Assembly (NCBI RefSeq): GCF_900454495.1
Contig: NZ_UGSI01000001.1
Coordinates: 1,798,001-1,862,000 of the forward strand
Reading direction: 5' to 3'
Length of the DNA stretch: 64,000 bases
DNA from: Paenibacillus macerans
Lineage (GTDB): Bacteria > Bacillota > Bacilli > Paenibacillales > Paenibacillaceae
Shown: in pieces, positions 8,676 to 17,424 of the stretch
Numbering within the stretch: position 1 is the first letter of the stretch
Layout: every line of letters starts with the position of its first letter
The notes under the pieces: generated by a model
Told to the model about the DNA's origin: nothing
Database searches by the model: none
Seen by the model: the letters and a program-made list of their open reading frames with translations, nothing else
Position numbers and translations under genes: made by a program

Positions 8676-10109
8676 TTAATGCGACGGATGCGCCGCTCCG
8701 TGCGACACGATGACGCGGCGGATGAACAGCGCCAGCGCCAACCCGATCAGCGTCACGATCATGGCGAATTGGAATACACCGTGCGAGCCCAATGTCATTG
8801 CTTTCGCCACCTCGGTGACCTCGTTCGGGGCCGCGGACGCACCGAGATAGCGCTCCATACCGTGCGTCAGGATGCTGATCGCAACCGCGGTGCCGACCGC
8901 GCCCGCCACCTGCTGCAGCGTGTTCATGACCGCAGTGCCGTGCGGGTAAAGTTCCGGCGGCAGCTGGTTCAAGCCGTTCGTCTGGGCCGGCATGAACACC
9001 ATCGAGATGCCGATCATCAGGCAAATATGCAGCGCGACGATGAAGAATACCGAGGTCACCGGGGTGACGCCGGAGAAAAACCATAACGCGGCTGCCACGA
9101 CGACAAGCCCGGGCAGGACAAGCCACTTCGGACCGTACTTGTCGAACAGCTTGCCCATCCGCGGCGACAGGAAGCCGTTCAGCGCGCTGCCCGGCAGCAG
9201 CATCAAGCCGGCGGTAAACGGCGAAAGCTTCATGCCCTGCTGCAAGTACATCGGCAAAACAATCATGCTGGACAAGATGATCATCATACAAGTGAGCACC
9301 AGCAGCAGCCCGACGATAAACATCGGGTACTTAAACACGCGCAAATTCATCATCGGCTCGCGCATGAACAGCTGGCGAAGCACGAACAGCGCGAGCGCAA
9401 CGAGACCGATGGCGATCGAGGCGATAACGATCGGGCTGGTCCATCCAGCGTCCCCTTCCCCCGCCTTGCTGAAGCCAAACACGACGCCCCCAAAGCCAAG
9501 CGTTGACAGGATGACGGAGAGCAGGTCGATGCGCGGTTTCGTCACTTCGGTGACATTTTCCAGGTACTTCAAACCGACGAGCAAGCCGAGTACCAGGAAC
9601 GGCAGCGACAACCAGAAAATGAAATGCCACGTCAAATATTCGATCAAAAGGCCCGCCACGGTTGGCCCGGTCGCCGGAGCAAACATAATGACGAGGCCGA
9701 CAAAACCCATCGCCGCGCCGCGTTTTTCCGGCGGATAAACGACCAGAATCGTATTGAACATGAGCGGAATCAATAGTCCCATGCCGATCGCCTGCAGGAC
9801 GCGCGCGACCATCAGCATCTCGAAATTGAACGCAAGCGCCGCGATCAAGGTGCCGATAATCGAGCTCGTCACCGAGCCGACAAACAGTTGCCGCGTCGTG
9901 AACCATTGCAGCAGCAAACCGGACAGCGGCATGAGAATGCCCAGCGTCAGCAGAAAGCCCGTCGTTAACCACTGCGCCGTCGCCGCCGAAATTTGGAACA
10001 CTTCCATCAGATTGCTGATGGCGATGTTGAGCGCCGTCTCACTGAACATGCCGATAAAACCGCAGATAAGCAAGGACGCCATGATGGCGCGTGTATTATA
10101 CTGCTTCAT
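8676..10109 (-). CDS. MFS multidrug exporter of the DHA2 (EmrB/QacA) type, LmrB-like
   Basis: 477 residues with about 14 hydrophobic segments, the mark of the 14-TM drug:H+ antiporters. The family motif C region is present (VIMFAPATGPTVAGLLIE), as are YPPEKRGAAMG and an N-terminus (SETALNIAISNLMEVF, AATAQWLTTGFLLTLGILMPLSG) very like Bacillus LmrB, which exports lincomycin. It starts at an ATG after AGGAGGAG. Monocistronic; no dedicated regulator adjoins. Substrates are inferred only from the family. Confidence 0.85.
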   Translation of the reverse strand: MKQYNTRAIMASLLICGFIGMFSETALNIAISNLMEVFQISAATAQWLTTGFLLTLGILMPLSGLLLQWFTTRQLFVGSVTSSIIGTLIAALAFNFEMLMVARVLQAIGMGLLIPLMFNTILVVYPPEKRGAAMGFVGLVIMFAPATGPTVAGLLIEYLTWHFIFWLSLPFLVLGLLVGLKYLENVTEVTKPRIDLLSVILSTLGFGGVVFGFSKAGEGDAGWTSPIVIASIAIGLVALALFVLRQLFMREPMMNLRVFKYPMFIVGLLLVLTCMMIILSSMIVLPMYLQQGMKLSPFTAGLMLLPGSALNGFLSPRMGKLFDKYGPKWLVLPGLVVVAAALWFFSGVTPVTSVFFIVALHICLMIGISMVFMPAQTNGLNQLPPELYPHGTAVMNTLQQVAGAVGTAVAISILTHGMERYLGASAAPNEVTEVAKAMTLGSHGVFQFAMIVTLIGLALALFIRRVIVSHGAAHPSH

Positions 10110-10235
10110 AACTCCTCCTCTTCACTATACGTAGGTGTCTTTATACACGAGGAGTTTGGTGCCCCCGCTATCTGCTTATTATACATAAAAGCGCAGATAA
10201 CATTTCTTATGGATTGCTGAATTTAAGGTTCAACC

Positions 10236-10427
10236 TAATCATCAGTGCTTGACAGTCAAGCCCACAACAGACCGTGGCCTGGAGCGAGACTAGCTATCCG
10301 GAGGCTTTGCACAATTATCCCGTTTGATCATGTGACTTGGCTTTCTGAACCAAAGGGATAATCGTGCAAAGTGGTTTGGAGAGACCCCCCATCTCCGTCA
10401 TCATTTATTTTGTCAAGCACTGATTTT
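10236..10427 (-). repeat. Dispersed MITE-like repeat, copy A
   Basis: A 192-base element whose reverse-complement copy lies at 33130-33327; by eye most positions agree. The ends are inverted (ATCAGTGCTTGACA at the left, TGTCAAGCACTGAT at the right). Inside are a small palindrome around GACAGTC and a long inverted repeat: CTTTGCACAATTATCCC (10305-10321) against GGGATAATCGTGCAAAG (10355-10371). It has no coding capacity. It begins 16 bases after the stop of the BceB-like gene, in the same orientation relative to that gene as copy B has to its own upstream gene. Confidence 0.8.
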
Positions 10428-10442
10428 CGTCGTGAGCCGAAT

Positions 10443-12377
10443 TTAAACCATCGTTTTATTGACCGCTCTGATATAGCGGGCTCTTACGATCAGAAAATAC
10501 ACGATCTGGACGGCGAGAAAAGCCGCCGAGGCGGTCAGCACAGGGACATAAACAGGACTCTGCGAATTCATCATCTCCATGACCGGCCCGAGCACCACCA
10601 GCGACTGAAGCGCCGCCACCGCGATCGGGATAAAAAACAAAACGGCAATCTGAATGGTCGCCGAGACGTTCATCTCCCGGCTGCTGAGCCCGATTTTGGA
10701 CAGGGAGCGATACAGCGCCGCGTCGGCGGTCAGCTCCGTGTGCAATTTGAAATAGAGAAAGCTCGCCGAGGAGACCGAGAAAATCAGCGCGATAAATACA
10801 CCGATAAAACTAAAAAGAGAGAAGGTTTGTTTATAGGTGTAATAATCTTCCGCCCGCGATTGCAAGAAACCTTCATGATGTCCGCTTCGGCTCCACTCGG
10901 TCAGTTCAAGGCCCAGTTTCGTTTCCGGGTCCTCCTTGCTTGGCAGCTTGCCGGAACCGGGAACCATAAAGACGGTGTTATTTTGCACGTAACCTCCCCC
11001 GGCCCGATGTTCCTGCTCCAGCCGCTCGAATACCCCATCCTGGACAACCAGCAGCTTCCCCTTATAGGATAGAAAGGCAGCCGGGTCCGTCCGGGCAACA
11101 AAATGGAACGGGTACGCCGATTCCGCAATCCGTACATCCATCGTGTTCCCTTGCGGGGGATAATCACGCTTAGTTTCCGGCGTTTGCACCAGCACCGCTT
11201 CGCTTTCGCCGAGCTGTTCCACCGCGTCGATATTCATGACCGATGCCAGGCGGTTAAACTGCGTTTGCGAAATCAGCATAGTCTCCTCTTCCCCCGCCGT
11301 GTAGCTGTTGTTTGCGATCAAATCCGCCTTCGCGAGGCGATATTCCAAGCCTGCCGCACGGAGCGCTGTTTCGATGTACGCAAGATCTTCCTCGGCCTTC
11401 GTTTTATCCCCGTCGCTGTAAGCCGTGTATCTAAAATTGAACGGGTTCCCCATAAAAGAATCCCTGATCGCCTGCTGGGAAGCCAGAACAAATCCGGTGC
11501 TCATGCAGGCCAATGCGACAACGACGGAAACCAGAAACAGCATGCGCGCGTTATCCTTCAATTTATAGCTCATTTCGGAGATCCACAGCAGATTCGTGCC
11601 CTTCCAGGCCGTCGCCCGGCTGCGCTGCAGTCTTCGGATGATCCAGACGGACAGCTGGGAATAGAAAAAGTACGTACCGGCGATGCCGCTTACGGCCGCG
11701 ATCAACAGTCCGGTCTCATCGAGCTTTTTCCCATGAAGAGCCCAATACCCGATCATCAGCAGGGCGATGCCGAACAGGGAAATAAAAACGTTCGCTTTCG
11801 GTTCTTTTTTCGGCTTGCTGCTGCCCGTGAGCAAATCCAGAACTTGACGTTTCCGAATAAACATCAGCGTGAACAGAGAGATAAACAGATACAACAGCAC
11901 AAACGCGCCGGCGGTCAGCAGGATCGCTTTTGCGGGCCAGTAAAAGGGCAAGTCGTCCATATCGATCATCCTGGTGCTGACGAGCAGAAACACTTTGGAC
12001 AACATTAGTCCCGCCGCGATCCCCGTTACGATGGCCACGGCGCCGATCAGCATATTTTCCAGGAAAATCAGCAGGTTAATCTGCCGGGATTCTGCGCCCA
12101 GGATCGTCAGGATGCCGAACTCGCGGTTCCGCGACTTCAGAAAAGCGCTGATGGAATACAACACGAAAAAGAAGGCGAACACATAAACGATGACGGTGGC
12201 GATCGTCATGCCGGTCCGGGTCATGTTGCCCATGGGGGAGCCGGCGATGTTCGGGTGATTAATAAAGACGGCGTACGTGAAAAAAATCATGACCATAAAC
12301 GCGCTGCTCAGCAAATAGGCAACATAAGCGCGGGCATTGCGGCGAACGTTGTTAAACGCGAATTGAGGAAAGTTCAC
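10443..12377 (-). CDS. BceB-like ABC transporter permease
   Basis: A 644-residue permease with the BceB architecture. There are about ten membrane segments, with two FtsX-like regions, and one large extracytoplasmic domain of some 200 residues between the seventh and eighth segments (roughly from QAIRDSFMGNP to YYTYKQTF). In this family that domain senses peptide antibiotics and the transporter removes them from lipid II-cycle targets. A GTG at 12377 preceded by GGAGGGG is the best start; an in-frame upstream codon at 12521 is unlikely. It overlaps the ATPase gene by 26 bases. Works with the ATPase, kinase and regulator to its right. Confidence 0.85.
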   Translation of the reverse strand: MNFPQFAFNNVRRNARAYVAYLLSSAFMVMIFFTYAVFINHPNIAGSPMGNMTRTGMTIATVIVYVFAFFFVLYSISAFLKSRNREFGILTILGAESRQINLLIFLENMLIGAVAIVTGIAAGLMLSKVFLLVSTRMIDMDDLPFYWPAKAILLTAGAFVLLYLFISLFTLMFIRKRQVLDLLTGSSKPKKEPKANVFISLFGIALLMIGYWALHGKKLDETGLLIAAVSGIAGTYFFYSQLSVWIIRRLQRSRATAWKGTNLLWISEMSYKLKDNARMLFLVSVVVALACMSTGFVLASQQAIRDSFMGNPFNFRYTAYSDGDKTKAEEDLAYIETALRAAGLEYRLAKADLIANNSYTAGEEETMLISQTQFNRLASVMNIDAVEQLGESEAVLVQTPETKRDYPPQGNTMDVRIAESAYPFHFVARTDPAAFLSYKGKLLVVQDGVFERLEQEHRAGGGYVQNNTVFMVPGSGKLPSKEDPETKLGLELTEWSRSGHHEGFLQSRAEDYYTYKQTFSLFSFIGVFIALIFSVSSASFLYFKLHTELTADAALYRSLSKIGLSSREMNVSATIQIAVLFFIPIAVAALQSLVVLGPVMEMMNSQSPVYVPVLTASAAFLAVQIVYFLIVRARYIRAVNKTMV

Positions 12378-13122
12378 GCGTATCCCCTCCCCAGAACGAC
12401 AGCGTATCGATGATTTTTTGGAAAAAAGACTGGCGGTTCTCGCCGCGGTGAATTTCCGCCGCCAACTTGCCGTCTTTGATGAAGACGATGCGGTTGCAGT
12501 AGCTTGCGGCCACCGGATCATGCGTCACTAGCATCAGCGTCGTCCCGTCCTGTTCGTTAATTTCGGCCAGCGACTCCATGACCGCCCGCGAGGATTGGGA
12601 ATCCAGCGCCCCGGTCGGCTCGTCCGCCAGCAGCAGCACGGGAGACCCGATAATGGCGCGGGCAATCGCCGTCCGCTGCCGCTGTCCGCCCGAGATTTCG
12701 TAGACGCGTTTGTTCAGAATCCCGCCAATGCCAAGTTTGGAGGCCGTCCGGGCCAGCAGCGCCTCCGCTTCTTTCAGCGGACGTCTGTCCAGCGTCAGCG
12801 GCAGGACGATATTTTCCGCCACGGTGAGCGTATCGAGCAGATTGAAATCCTGAAACACGAAGCCAAGCTGTTTGCGCCGAAAATGCGCCAACTCTCGTTT
12901 TTTCATATTGTACGGGTTGATTCCCCCGATTCTGACTTCGCCCGAGCTCGGCCGGTCGATGGTCGATACCATGTTCAGCAGCGTGGTTTTCCCGCTGCCC
13001 GACGGCCCCATGATGCCGACAAACTCCCCCTTACGGATACTCAGATGAATATCGGTAAGGGCCTGCGTGGCCACTTTACCGCTGTAAACTTTGTTTAACG
13101 CTTTGACTTCAAGAATATCCAA
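12352..13122 (-). CDS. BceA-like ABC transporter ATPase
   Basis: ATPase of the lipoprotein/antimicrobial-peptide class (MacB/BceA/LolD type). It has Walker A GPSGSGKTT, Q-loop FVFQDFNLLD, signature SGGQRQRTAIARA, Walker B VLLLADEPTGALD and switch TLMLVTHDP. The open frame begins earlier at 13155, but AAAGGAG lies ten bases before a TTG at 13122 and the conserved domain starts right after it (LDILEVKALNKVY). The downstream permease overlaps its end. The unit has its own regulatory region between it and the kinase gene. Confidence 0.88.
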   Translation of the reverse strand: MDILEVKALNKVYSGKVATQALTDIHLSIRKGEFVGIMGPSGSGKTTLLNMVSTIDRPSSGEVRIGGINPYNMKKRELAHFRRKQLGFVFQDFNLLDTLTVAENIVLPLTLDRRPLKEAEALLARTASKLGIGGILNKRVYEISGGQRQRTAIARAIIGSPVLLLADEPTGALDSQSSRAVMESLAEINEQDGTTLMLVTHDPVAASYCNRIVFIKDGKLAAEIHRGENRQSFFQKIIDTLSFWGGDTRELSSIRV

Positions 13123-13155
13123 ACTTAAAGCAGCTCCTTTCTGTGCTGTGTGCAA

Positions 13156-13236
13156 ATTATATCCTAACTTTACGCCAGTTCCGCATTAGGCTGCCATCGG
13201 TTTAGGTGAACCGAACCTTACATTTGCGATAAGGTT
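13156..13236 (-). promoter_or_regulatory. Candidate bceAB promoter with response-regulator box
   Basis: Reading leftward, a perfect TATAAT (complement at 13156-13161) lies about 35 bases before the ATPase start, with no good -35 element, as expected for an activated promoter. Upstream, AACCTTA (13214-13220) and TAAGGTT (13230-13236) form a perfect 7-base inverted repeat with a 9-base spacer. BceR-type regulators bind inverted repeats upstream of such promoters. Assigning this one to the neighbouring regulator is inference. Confidence 0.55.
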
Positions 13237-13293
13237 GTGTTCGCCTTTTTGTTCGGATGGCCGTCCATCATAACGGAAGAAGACACACCCCCA

Positions 13294-14298
13294 TTAGGAT
13301 GTGCCTTCATTGGCGTGCGCTTTGCGCAGGGTCAAGCTAATCGTGGTGCCTTCGCCGGGCGCGGATTTCAGCTCCACCTCATGGCCCAGCTTGCCGGCGA
13401 TTTCCCGCACGAGATACAGCCCCATGCCGGTTGATTCGCGGTACTGCCTGCCCCGCTCTCCCGTAAAATACGGATGGAACACCCGGCCTATGTCTTCCGG
13501 GGCAATCCCAATCCCTTCGTCGCGTATGCGGAGCTTGATGTACTCACCGGCGTCTTCCGCGGTTAAATGCACCGCTTTGCCGGGACCGCCCGAATAGTTC
13601 ACCGCATTGGTTAAAATCTGGCCCAGCATGAAGCGAAACCACTTGGCATCCGTATACACGCGCACCTCGCTGCCGATCTCGAATTTGGGCGTGATGCCCT
13701 TGCGGATGAACAGCGTGCGGTTCTCGGCGACGGCTTCGCCGGCCGCCGCGCGCAGTCCGATGGCTTGGACGGCGAAATCCTGCTCAAAATGCTCCAGCCG
13801 TGCGGTATAGAGAACCATGTCTAGTCCTTTGCGGATCCGGTCCAGCTCCTCGCGGATGCTTTCGGCCGGCTCGTTCTCCACTTCGGAGAGCGTCAGCTGA
13901 ATTACCGAGAGCGGCGTTTTCATCTGATGGACCCAACGGTTCATAAAGGTCAGGTGCTGCTCGGTCCGGCTTTGCTGCCGGTGCAGCTGTTCACGGTACA
14001 ACCGCTCGTAATGGGCGGTCCGCTCATGGAAGGCTTCCGGCAGCGGAGCCTCCCCCAGCGGCGGATTGAGAAACTCCCCGGACGGCTCCTCCGCCGAAAG
14101 CTCCTTGTACATCGCCCGGTGCGTAACATACCGGAACCCCAGGTAGACGGCCAACACCGATCCGCTAAGCAGAACGCCGTACAGGACGACCAGCACCGGC
14201 CGCCCTTCGCCCGTCAGCCAGTAGACGAAAGGGACAAGCAGCATTTGCACGGTAAAAAACAGGATGAGCGAGAGCTGATCTCTCCAAAACAGCCTCAT
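13294..14298 (-). CDS. BceS-like intramembrane-sensing histidine kinase
   Basis: 334 residues. Two N-terminal membrane helices (about 8-30 and 33-54) are separated by almost no extracellular loop, the hallmark of intramembrane-sensing kinases. The H-box is HQMKTPLSV with His124. The N-box LGQILTNAVNYS, DEGIGI and GMGLYLV complete the ATP-binding domain. It starts at an ATG (14298) overlapping the regulator stop by four bases; a longer in-frame extension is a shadow of the regulator gene. In Bce systems the kinase receives its signal from the BceAB transporter rather than from the drug. Confidence 0.88.
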   Translation of the reverse strand: MRLFWRDQLSLILFFTVQMLLVPFVYWLTGEGRPVLVVLYGVLLSGSVLAVYLGFRYVTHRAMYKELSAEEPSGEFLNPPLGEAPLPEAFHERTAHYERLYREQLHRQQSRTEQHLTFMNRWVHQMKTPLSVIQLTLSEVENEPAESIREELDRIRKGLDMVLYTARLEHFEQDFAVQAIGLRAAAGEAVAENRTLFIRKGITPKFEIGSEVRVYTDAKWFRFMLGQILTNAVNYSGGPGKAVHLTAEDAGEYIKLRIRDEGIGIAPEDIGRVFHPYFTGERGRQYRESTGMGLYLVREIAGKLGHEVELKSAPGEGTTISLTLRKAHANEGTS

Positions 14299-15011
14299 GC
14301 CGGAGGCTCCTTGGGCGGCTCCTTGTCCGCCGCGATCCGGTAGCCGGCGCCCCGGACCGTTTCGATGAGGTCTCCCGCTCCCAGCTCCCTCAGTTTCCGG
14401 CGCACCCTCGTAATATAGACGTTCAGCGTATTGTCGTCGATAAAATGCTGATCCTCCCACATCATATCCAGCAGCCGCTCCCGGCTGACGACCCGGCCGC
14501 CTTTTTCCATCAGCATGGCCAGCAGGTCGGCTTCTTTTTGCGTAAAATCAATCGTGTTCCCTTCGTAAGAGGCCATATAACGTTCCGGGTACAGCACGAT
14601 CCCTGCGTATTCGAGCGTCCGTTCCTGCCCCCGGCCGGAGGCGTAAGCCCCCACGGCGCGGCGAAGCTGGCTGCGGATTTTGGCCATCACAATCTCCATG
14701 TCGAACGGTTTCGTTATGTAATCGTCCGCCCCGTTTTCTAGCGCCATGACCTGATCCATCTGACCGTCGCGCGCGGAGATGAAGATGATCGGGCAAAGCG
14801 ACTTCGCCCGGATTTGCCGGCACCAATAGAAGCCGTCGAATTTCGGCAGGTTCACGTCCAGCAGCACCAAATCGGGCTGCGTTTCCAGGAACGAGTCCAG
14901 GACCCGGCTGAAATCCTCCACAACCCGGGCGTCAAAATCATATTTCATCATGGACGAGCCCAGCTTGTCCGCGATTTTCATGTCATCCTCGACAATGAGG
15001 ATCGTATACAC
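14295..15011 (-). CDS. BceR-like OmpR-family response regulator
   Basis: 238 residues. The receiver domain has the acidic pair in VEDD, phospho-acceptor Asp in LVLLDVNLP and Lys in ITKPFD. A winged-helix C-terminal domain follows (NTLNVYITRVRRKLRELG...IETVRGAGYRI). The best start is a GTG at 15011 after AAAGGAGAGGG, rather than the upstream ATG at 15056. It is the first gene of the four-gene order regulator-kinase-ATPase-permease. It probably activates the ATPase/permease promoter at 13156-13236. Confidence 0.88.
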   Translation of the reverse strand: MYTILIVEDDMKIADKLGSSMMKYDFDARVVEDFSRVLDSFLETQPDLVLLDVNLPKFDGFYWCRQIRAKSLCPIIFISARDGQMDQVMALENGADDYITKPFDMEIVMAKIRSQLRRAVGAYASGRGQERTLEYAGIVLYPERYMASYEGNTIDFTQKEADLLAMLMEKGGRVVSRERLLDMMWEDQHFIDDNTLNVYITRVRRKLRELGAGDLIETVRGAGYRIAADKEPPKEPPA

Positions 15012-15150
15012 TTTTAATCCCTCTCCTTTCCCGCCGAGCAACTCTGTCTTATTCACTATACCGAACTTTTTTCCTGGCTTCTATATAAAATAAAGCCAAA
15101 AATGCCGACATGTTATAGGTGGAAAAATAGAATGCTGGAGTGAGACTACC

Positions 15151-16278
15151 ATGAAACAGTTGCTGGGAGCAGGAGCCGCATTGCTGATCGCCGGCGTGCT
15201 GCTGGGAGCGTGCGGCAGCCGTGGGGATATGTCCGGGAACAACCCCCAGGTGGACAAAGCTGCCGCGAAGGAGACTGCAACCAATGCCGCCTCTTCCGAT
15301 ACTAAAGGGGCTGCCGATACTAAAGAACCAAGCGTTGCTCAAGAAAAATGCGAGTCTTTTTATCCGCATGGCGGCGGGGCGTCCGCTGCCGATATCGTGG
15401 TGGATGACGAGGGGCCGACGGTGATATTGGCAGCCGAGGATGGGATGCGAACGGAATATGGACTATCCGGCGCGGCGATGAACGCAAGCGTGGAGGCGTT
15501 GATGAAGCTTAAGGCCTGCGGAGTGGACTTGAATACGCCGGACGCTCAAGGAGAGACAGCCTTGCTGCTGGCTGTCGGAAGCAAAGCGTATGCATCTGAT
15601 AGTCAGGAAGCGACCAAGTATGACGTGGTTGTGGATTATTTGCTGGAGCAGAAGGTGAACGTAAATGCCAAATCGAAAGCCGGCCAAACCGCCTATACGG
15701 TCGCTTATGCGAATCAAGATCAGCGAAACGTAGAGAGATTGGAGCCCTATGCAACCAGTGAAGAACGCGCCACGGCAAAATTGTATACGGAACTTGGCAA
15801 CCTGACCTTGAAAGAGGTGAAGCGGTTGGTAGAGCAGGATCACGCCGATGTGAACGCGGGATTCGGCCAGCATGAATTTCCGTCCTTCTTCGCCGCCGTG
15901 GAGCTTGGCCGGACGGATGTCGCGGCCTATCTGATCCAGCATGGAGCCGATTTGTCCCTGCGGCCGGGCGATGAAGGCGGGATATCGGTCCTCCATTATG
16001 CGGTGTCATTTGGTAACCTGCCGCTAACCAAACTGCTGCTGGAAGGAAATTACGGCTTTGATGTCAATGAGGCGGATGGTTTGGGATGTCCCTTGTTATC
16101 CCGGGCTGTAAGCCAGTCGGATTATGAGATGGTCAGCTATCTGATCGGGCAAGGGGCCGAAGTCAACGTGACGTATTCGGACTTTGGAGAAGAACTTACG
16201 ATTCTGCAAAATGTCGACGAAGATGATCCAAACGGCCTCAAAATCAAGCAACTGCTGATCGAACATGGCGCCAAGTAA
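15151..16278 (+). CDS. Ankyrin-repeat lipoprotein
   Basis: 375 residues with a lipoprotein signal peptide (lipobox LLGAC, Cys21) and a short Ala/Lys/Thr-rich linker. Ankyrin repeats run from about residue 100 to the end: LKACGVDLNTPDAQGETALLLAV, LIQHGADLSLRPGDEGGISVLHYAV, LLEGNYGFDVNEADGLGCPLLSRAV and LIGQGAEVNV. It is likely anchored on the outer face of the membrane, where ankyrin repeats would mediate protein binding. Divergent from the Bce regulator gene; a functional link is not evident. Ends at a shared terminator. Confidence 0.85.
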   Translation: MKQLLGAGAALLIAGVLLGACGSRGDMSGNNPQVDKAAAKETATNAASSDTKGAADTKEPSVAQEKCESFYPHGGGASAADIVVDDEGPTVILAAEDGMRTEYGLSGAAMNASVEALMKLKACGVDLNTPDAQGETALLLAVGSKAYASDSQEATKYDVVVDYLLEQKVNVNAKSKAGQTAYTVAYANQDQRNVERLEPYATSEERATAKLYTELGNLTLKEVKRLVEQDHADVNAGFGQHEFPSFFAAVELGRTDVAAYLIQHGADLSLRPGDEGGISVLHYAVSFGNLPLTKLLLEGNYGFDVNEADGLGCPLLSRAVSQSDYEMVSYLIGQGAEVNVTYSDFGEELTILQNVDEDDPNGLKIKQLLIEHGAK

Positions 16279-16284
16279 ATAAAT

Positions 16285-16330
16285 GACAGCCGCTCCGCAA
16301 ATCTAAACCAGACTTGCGGAAGCGGCTGTC
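16285..16330. terminator. Hairpin between convergent genes
   Basis: GACAGCCGCTCCGCAA and TTGCGGAAGCGGCTGTC pair almost completely (two single-base irregularities) around a 12-base loop. There is no long T run on either strand. It sits between the lipoprotein gene and the converging aldo/keto reductase gene and probably ends both. Confidence 0.7.
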
Positions 16331-16339
16331 TCGTGTTTA

Positions 16340-17317
16340 TCAAGACTGCAAAAATGACGGGTAACGCGCTCCCGCCGCGGCTCCTTTCGGCGAAATGCGT
16401 TCGATTTCCGCCAGTTCCTCCGCGCTGAGCGTCACCTCCAGGGCGCCGAGATTTTCCCGGACCCGGTCCAGCCGCTTCGTGCCGGGAATCGGCACGATCT
16501 GATCTCCCTGCGCAAGCAGCCAGGCGAGCGCCAGTTGAGATGCCGTACATCCTTTGCGGGCGGCAAACTTTTCGATGAGAGCCACGACCTCCAGGTTTTT
16601 ATTGAAGTTTTCGCCCTGAAATCTCGGGTAATAACGGCGGTAATCATCTTCGGGCAGATCGTCGAAGGAGCGGATTTGTCCGGTCAGGAACCCGCGGCCA
16701 AGCGGGCTGTACGGCACAAAACCGATGCCGAGTTCACGCAGTACGGGCAGCACCTCATCCTCCACTTCGCGGCTCCACAGCGAATATTCCGTCTCCACCG
16801 CGGTAAGCGGGTGCACCGCATGCGCGCGGCGAATTTGCTCGGCGGTCGCTTCCGATAGGCCGATATAGCGTATTTTGCCGACCTGGACCAGCTCCGCCAT
16901 CGCGCCCACCGTCTCCTCGATCGGCGTATGCGGATCGATGCGGTGCTGGTAATAGAGGTCGATATAATCCACGCCAAGCGCCAGCAGGCTCGCGTCTACC
17001 GATTTTTTTACATAGGCGGGGTGTCCGTGTGCTTTCAGATCCGGCGATACAATGCCAAATTTGGTCGCAATTACGGCCTTGTCCCGGCGTCCTTTCAAGG
17101 CGCGGCCGACCAGCCGCTCATTGCCGCCGAACTTTCCCTTCATAAATTCCTCGCCGTAAATATCCGCCGTATCGAACAGCGTAACGCCAAGATCCAGCGC
17201 GCCGTGTATGGTACGAACCGACTCTTCGTTGTCCGGCATCATCATCGTGCCCAGACCAAGGGCCGACACTTCAAGCCCAAGGCTTCCGAGTTTCCTTTGT
17301 GTTATCGTATTTCCCAG
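16340..17317 (-). CDS. Aldo/keto reductase
   Basis: NADPH-dependent TIM-barrel reductase. It has the catalytic region FDTADIYG (Asp and Tyr), the Lys in VIATKFG, a YYQHRID segment and the C-terminal cofactor motif IPIPGTKR. From the GTG at 17269 it would have 309 residues, but that lacks the family's first beta-hairpin. The missing residues (GNTITQRKLGSLGLEVSALGLG) are encoded in frame just upstream. They are preceded by GAGGGG six bases before a CTG at 17317, so I take CTG as the likely start (325 residues). Downstream of, and on the same strand as, the XRE/MmyB regulator. Substrate unknown. Confidence 0.85.
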   Translation of the reverse strand: MGNTITQRKLGSLGLEVSALGLGTMMMPDNEESVRTIHGALDLGVTLFDTADIYGEEFMKGKFGGNERLVGRALKGRRDKAVIATKFGIVSPDLKAHGHPAYVKKSVDASLLALGVDYIDLYYQHRIDPHTPIEETVGAMAELVQVGKIRYIGLSEATAEQIRRAHAVHPLTAVETEYSLWSREVEDEVLPVLRELGIGFVPYSPLGRGFLTGQIRSFDDLPEDDYRRYYPRFQGENFNKNLEVVALIEKFAARKGCTASQLALAWLLAQGDQIVPIPGTKRLDRVRENLGALEVTLSAEELAEIERISPKGAAAGARYPSFLQS

Positions 17318-17424
17318 CTTAATCCCCTCTTTTCCGCAGCTTTAAAAATGGATCGTTAAAACATGATCTTATTCTAAAACGCGGTTCAAAGCGCAGCCAC
17401 AGTACGCTTTTACTGGTAATGGCA

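Noticed and set aside
10371..11072. Plus-strand frame over the dispersed repeat and the BceB-like gene
   Set aside because: Its composition (Arg, His and Asp rich) is that of an antisense frame, and the part similar to a frame near 33 kb comes only from the shared non-coding repeat.
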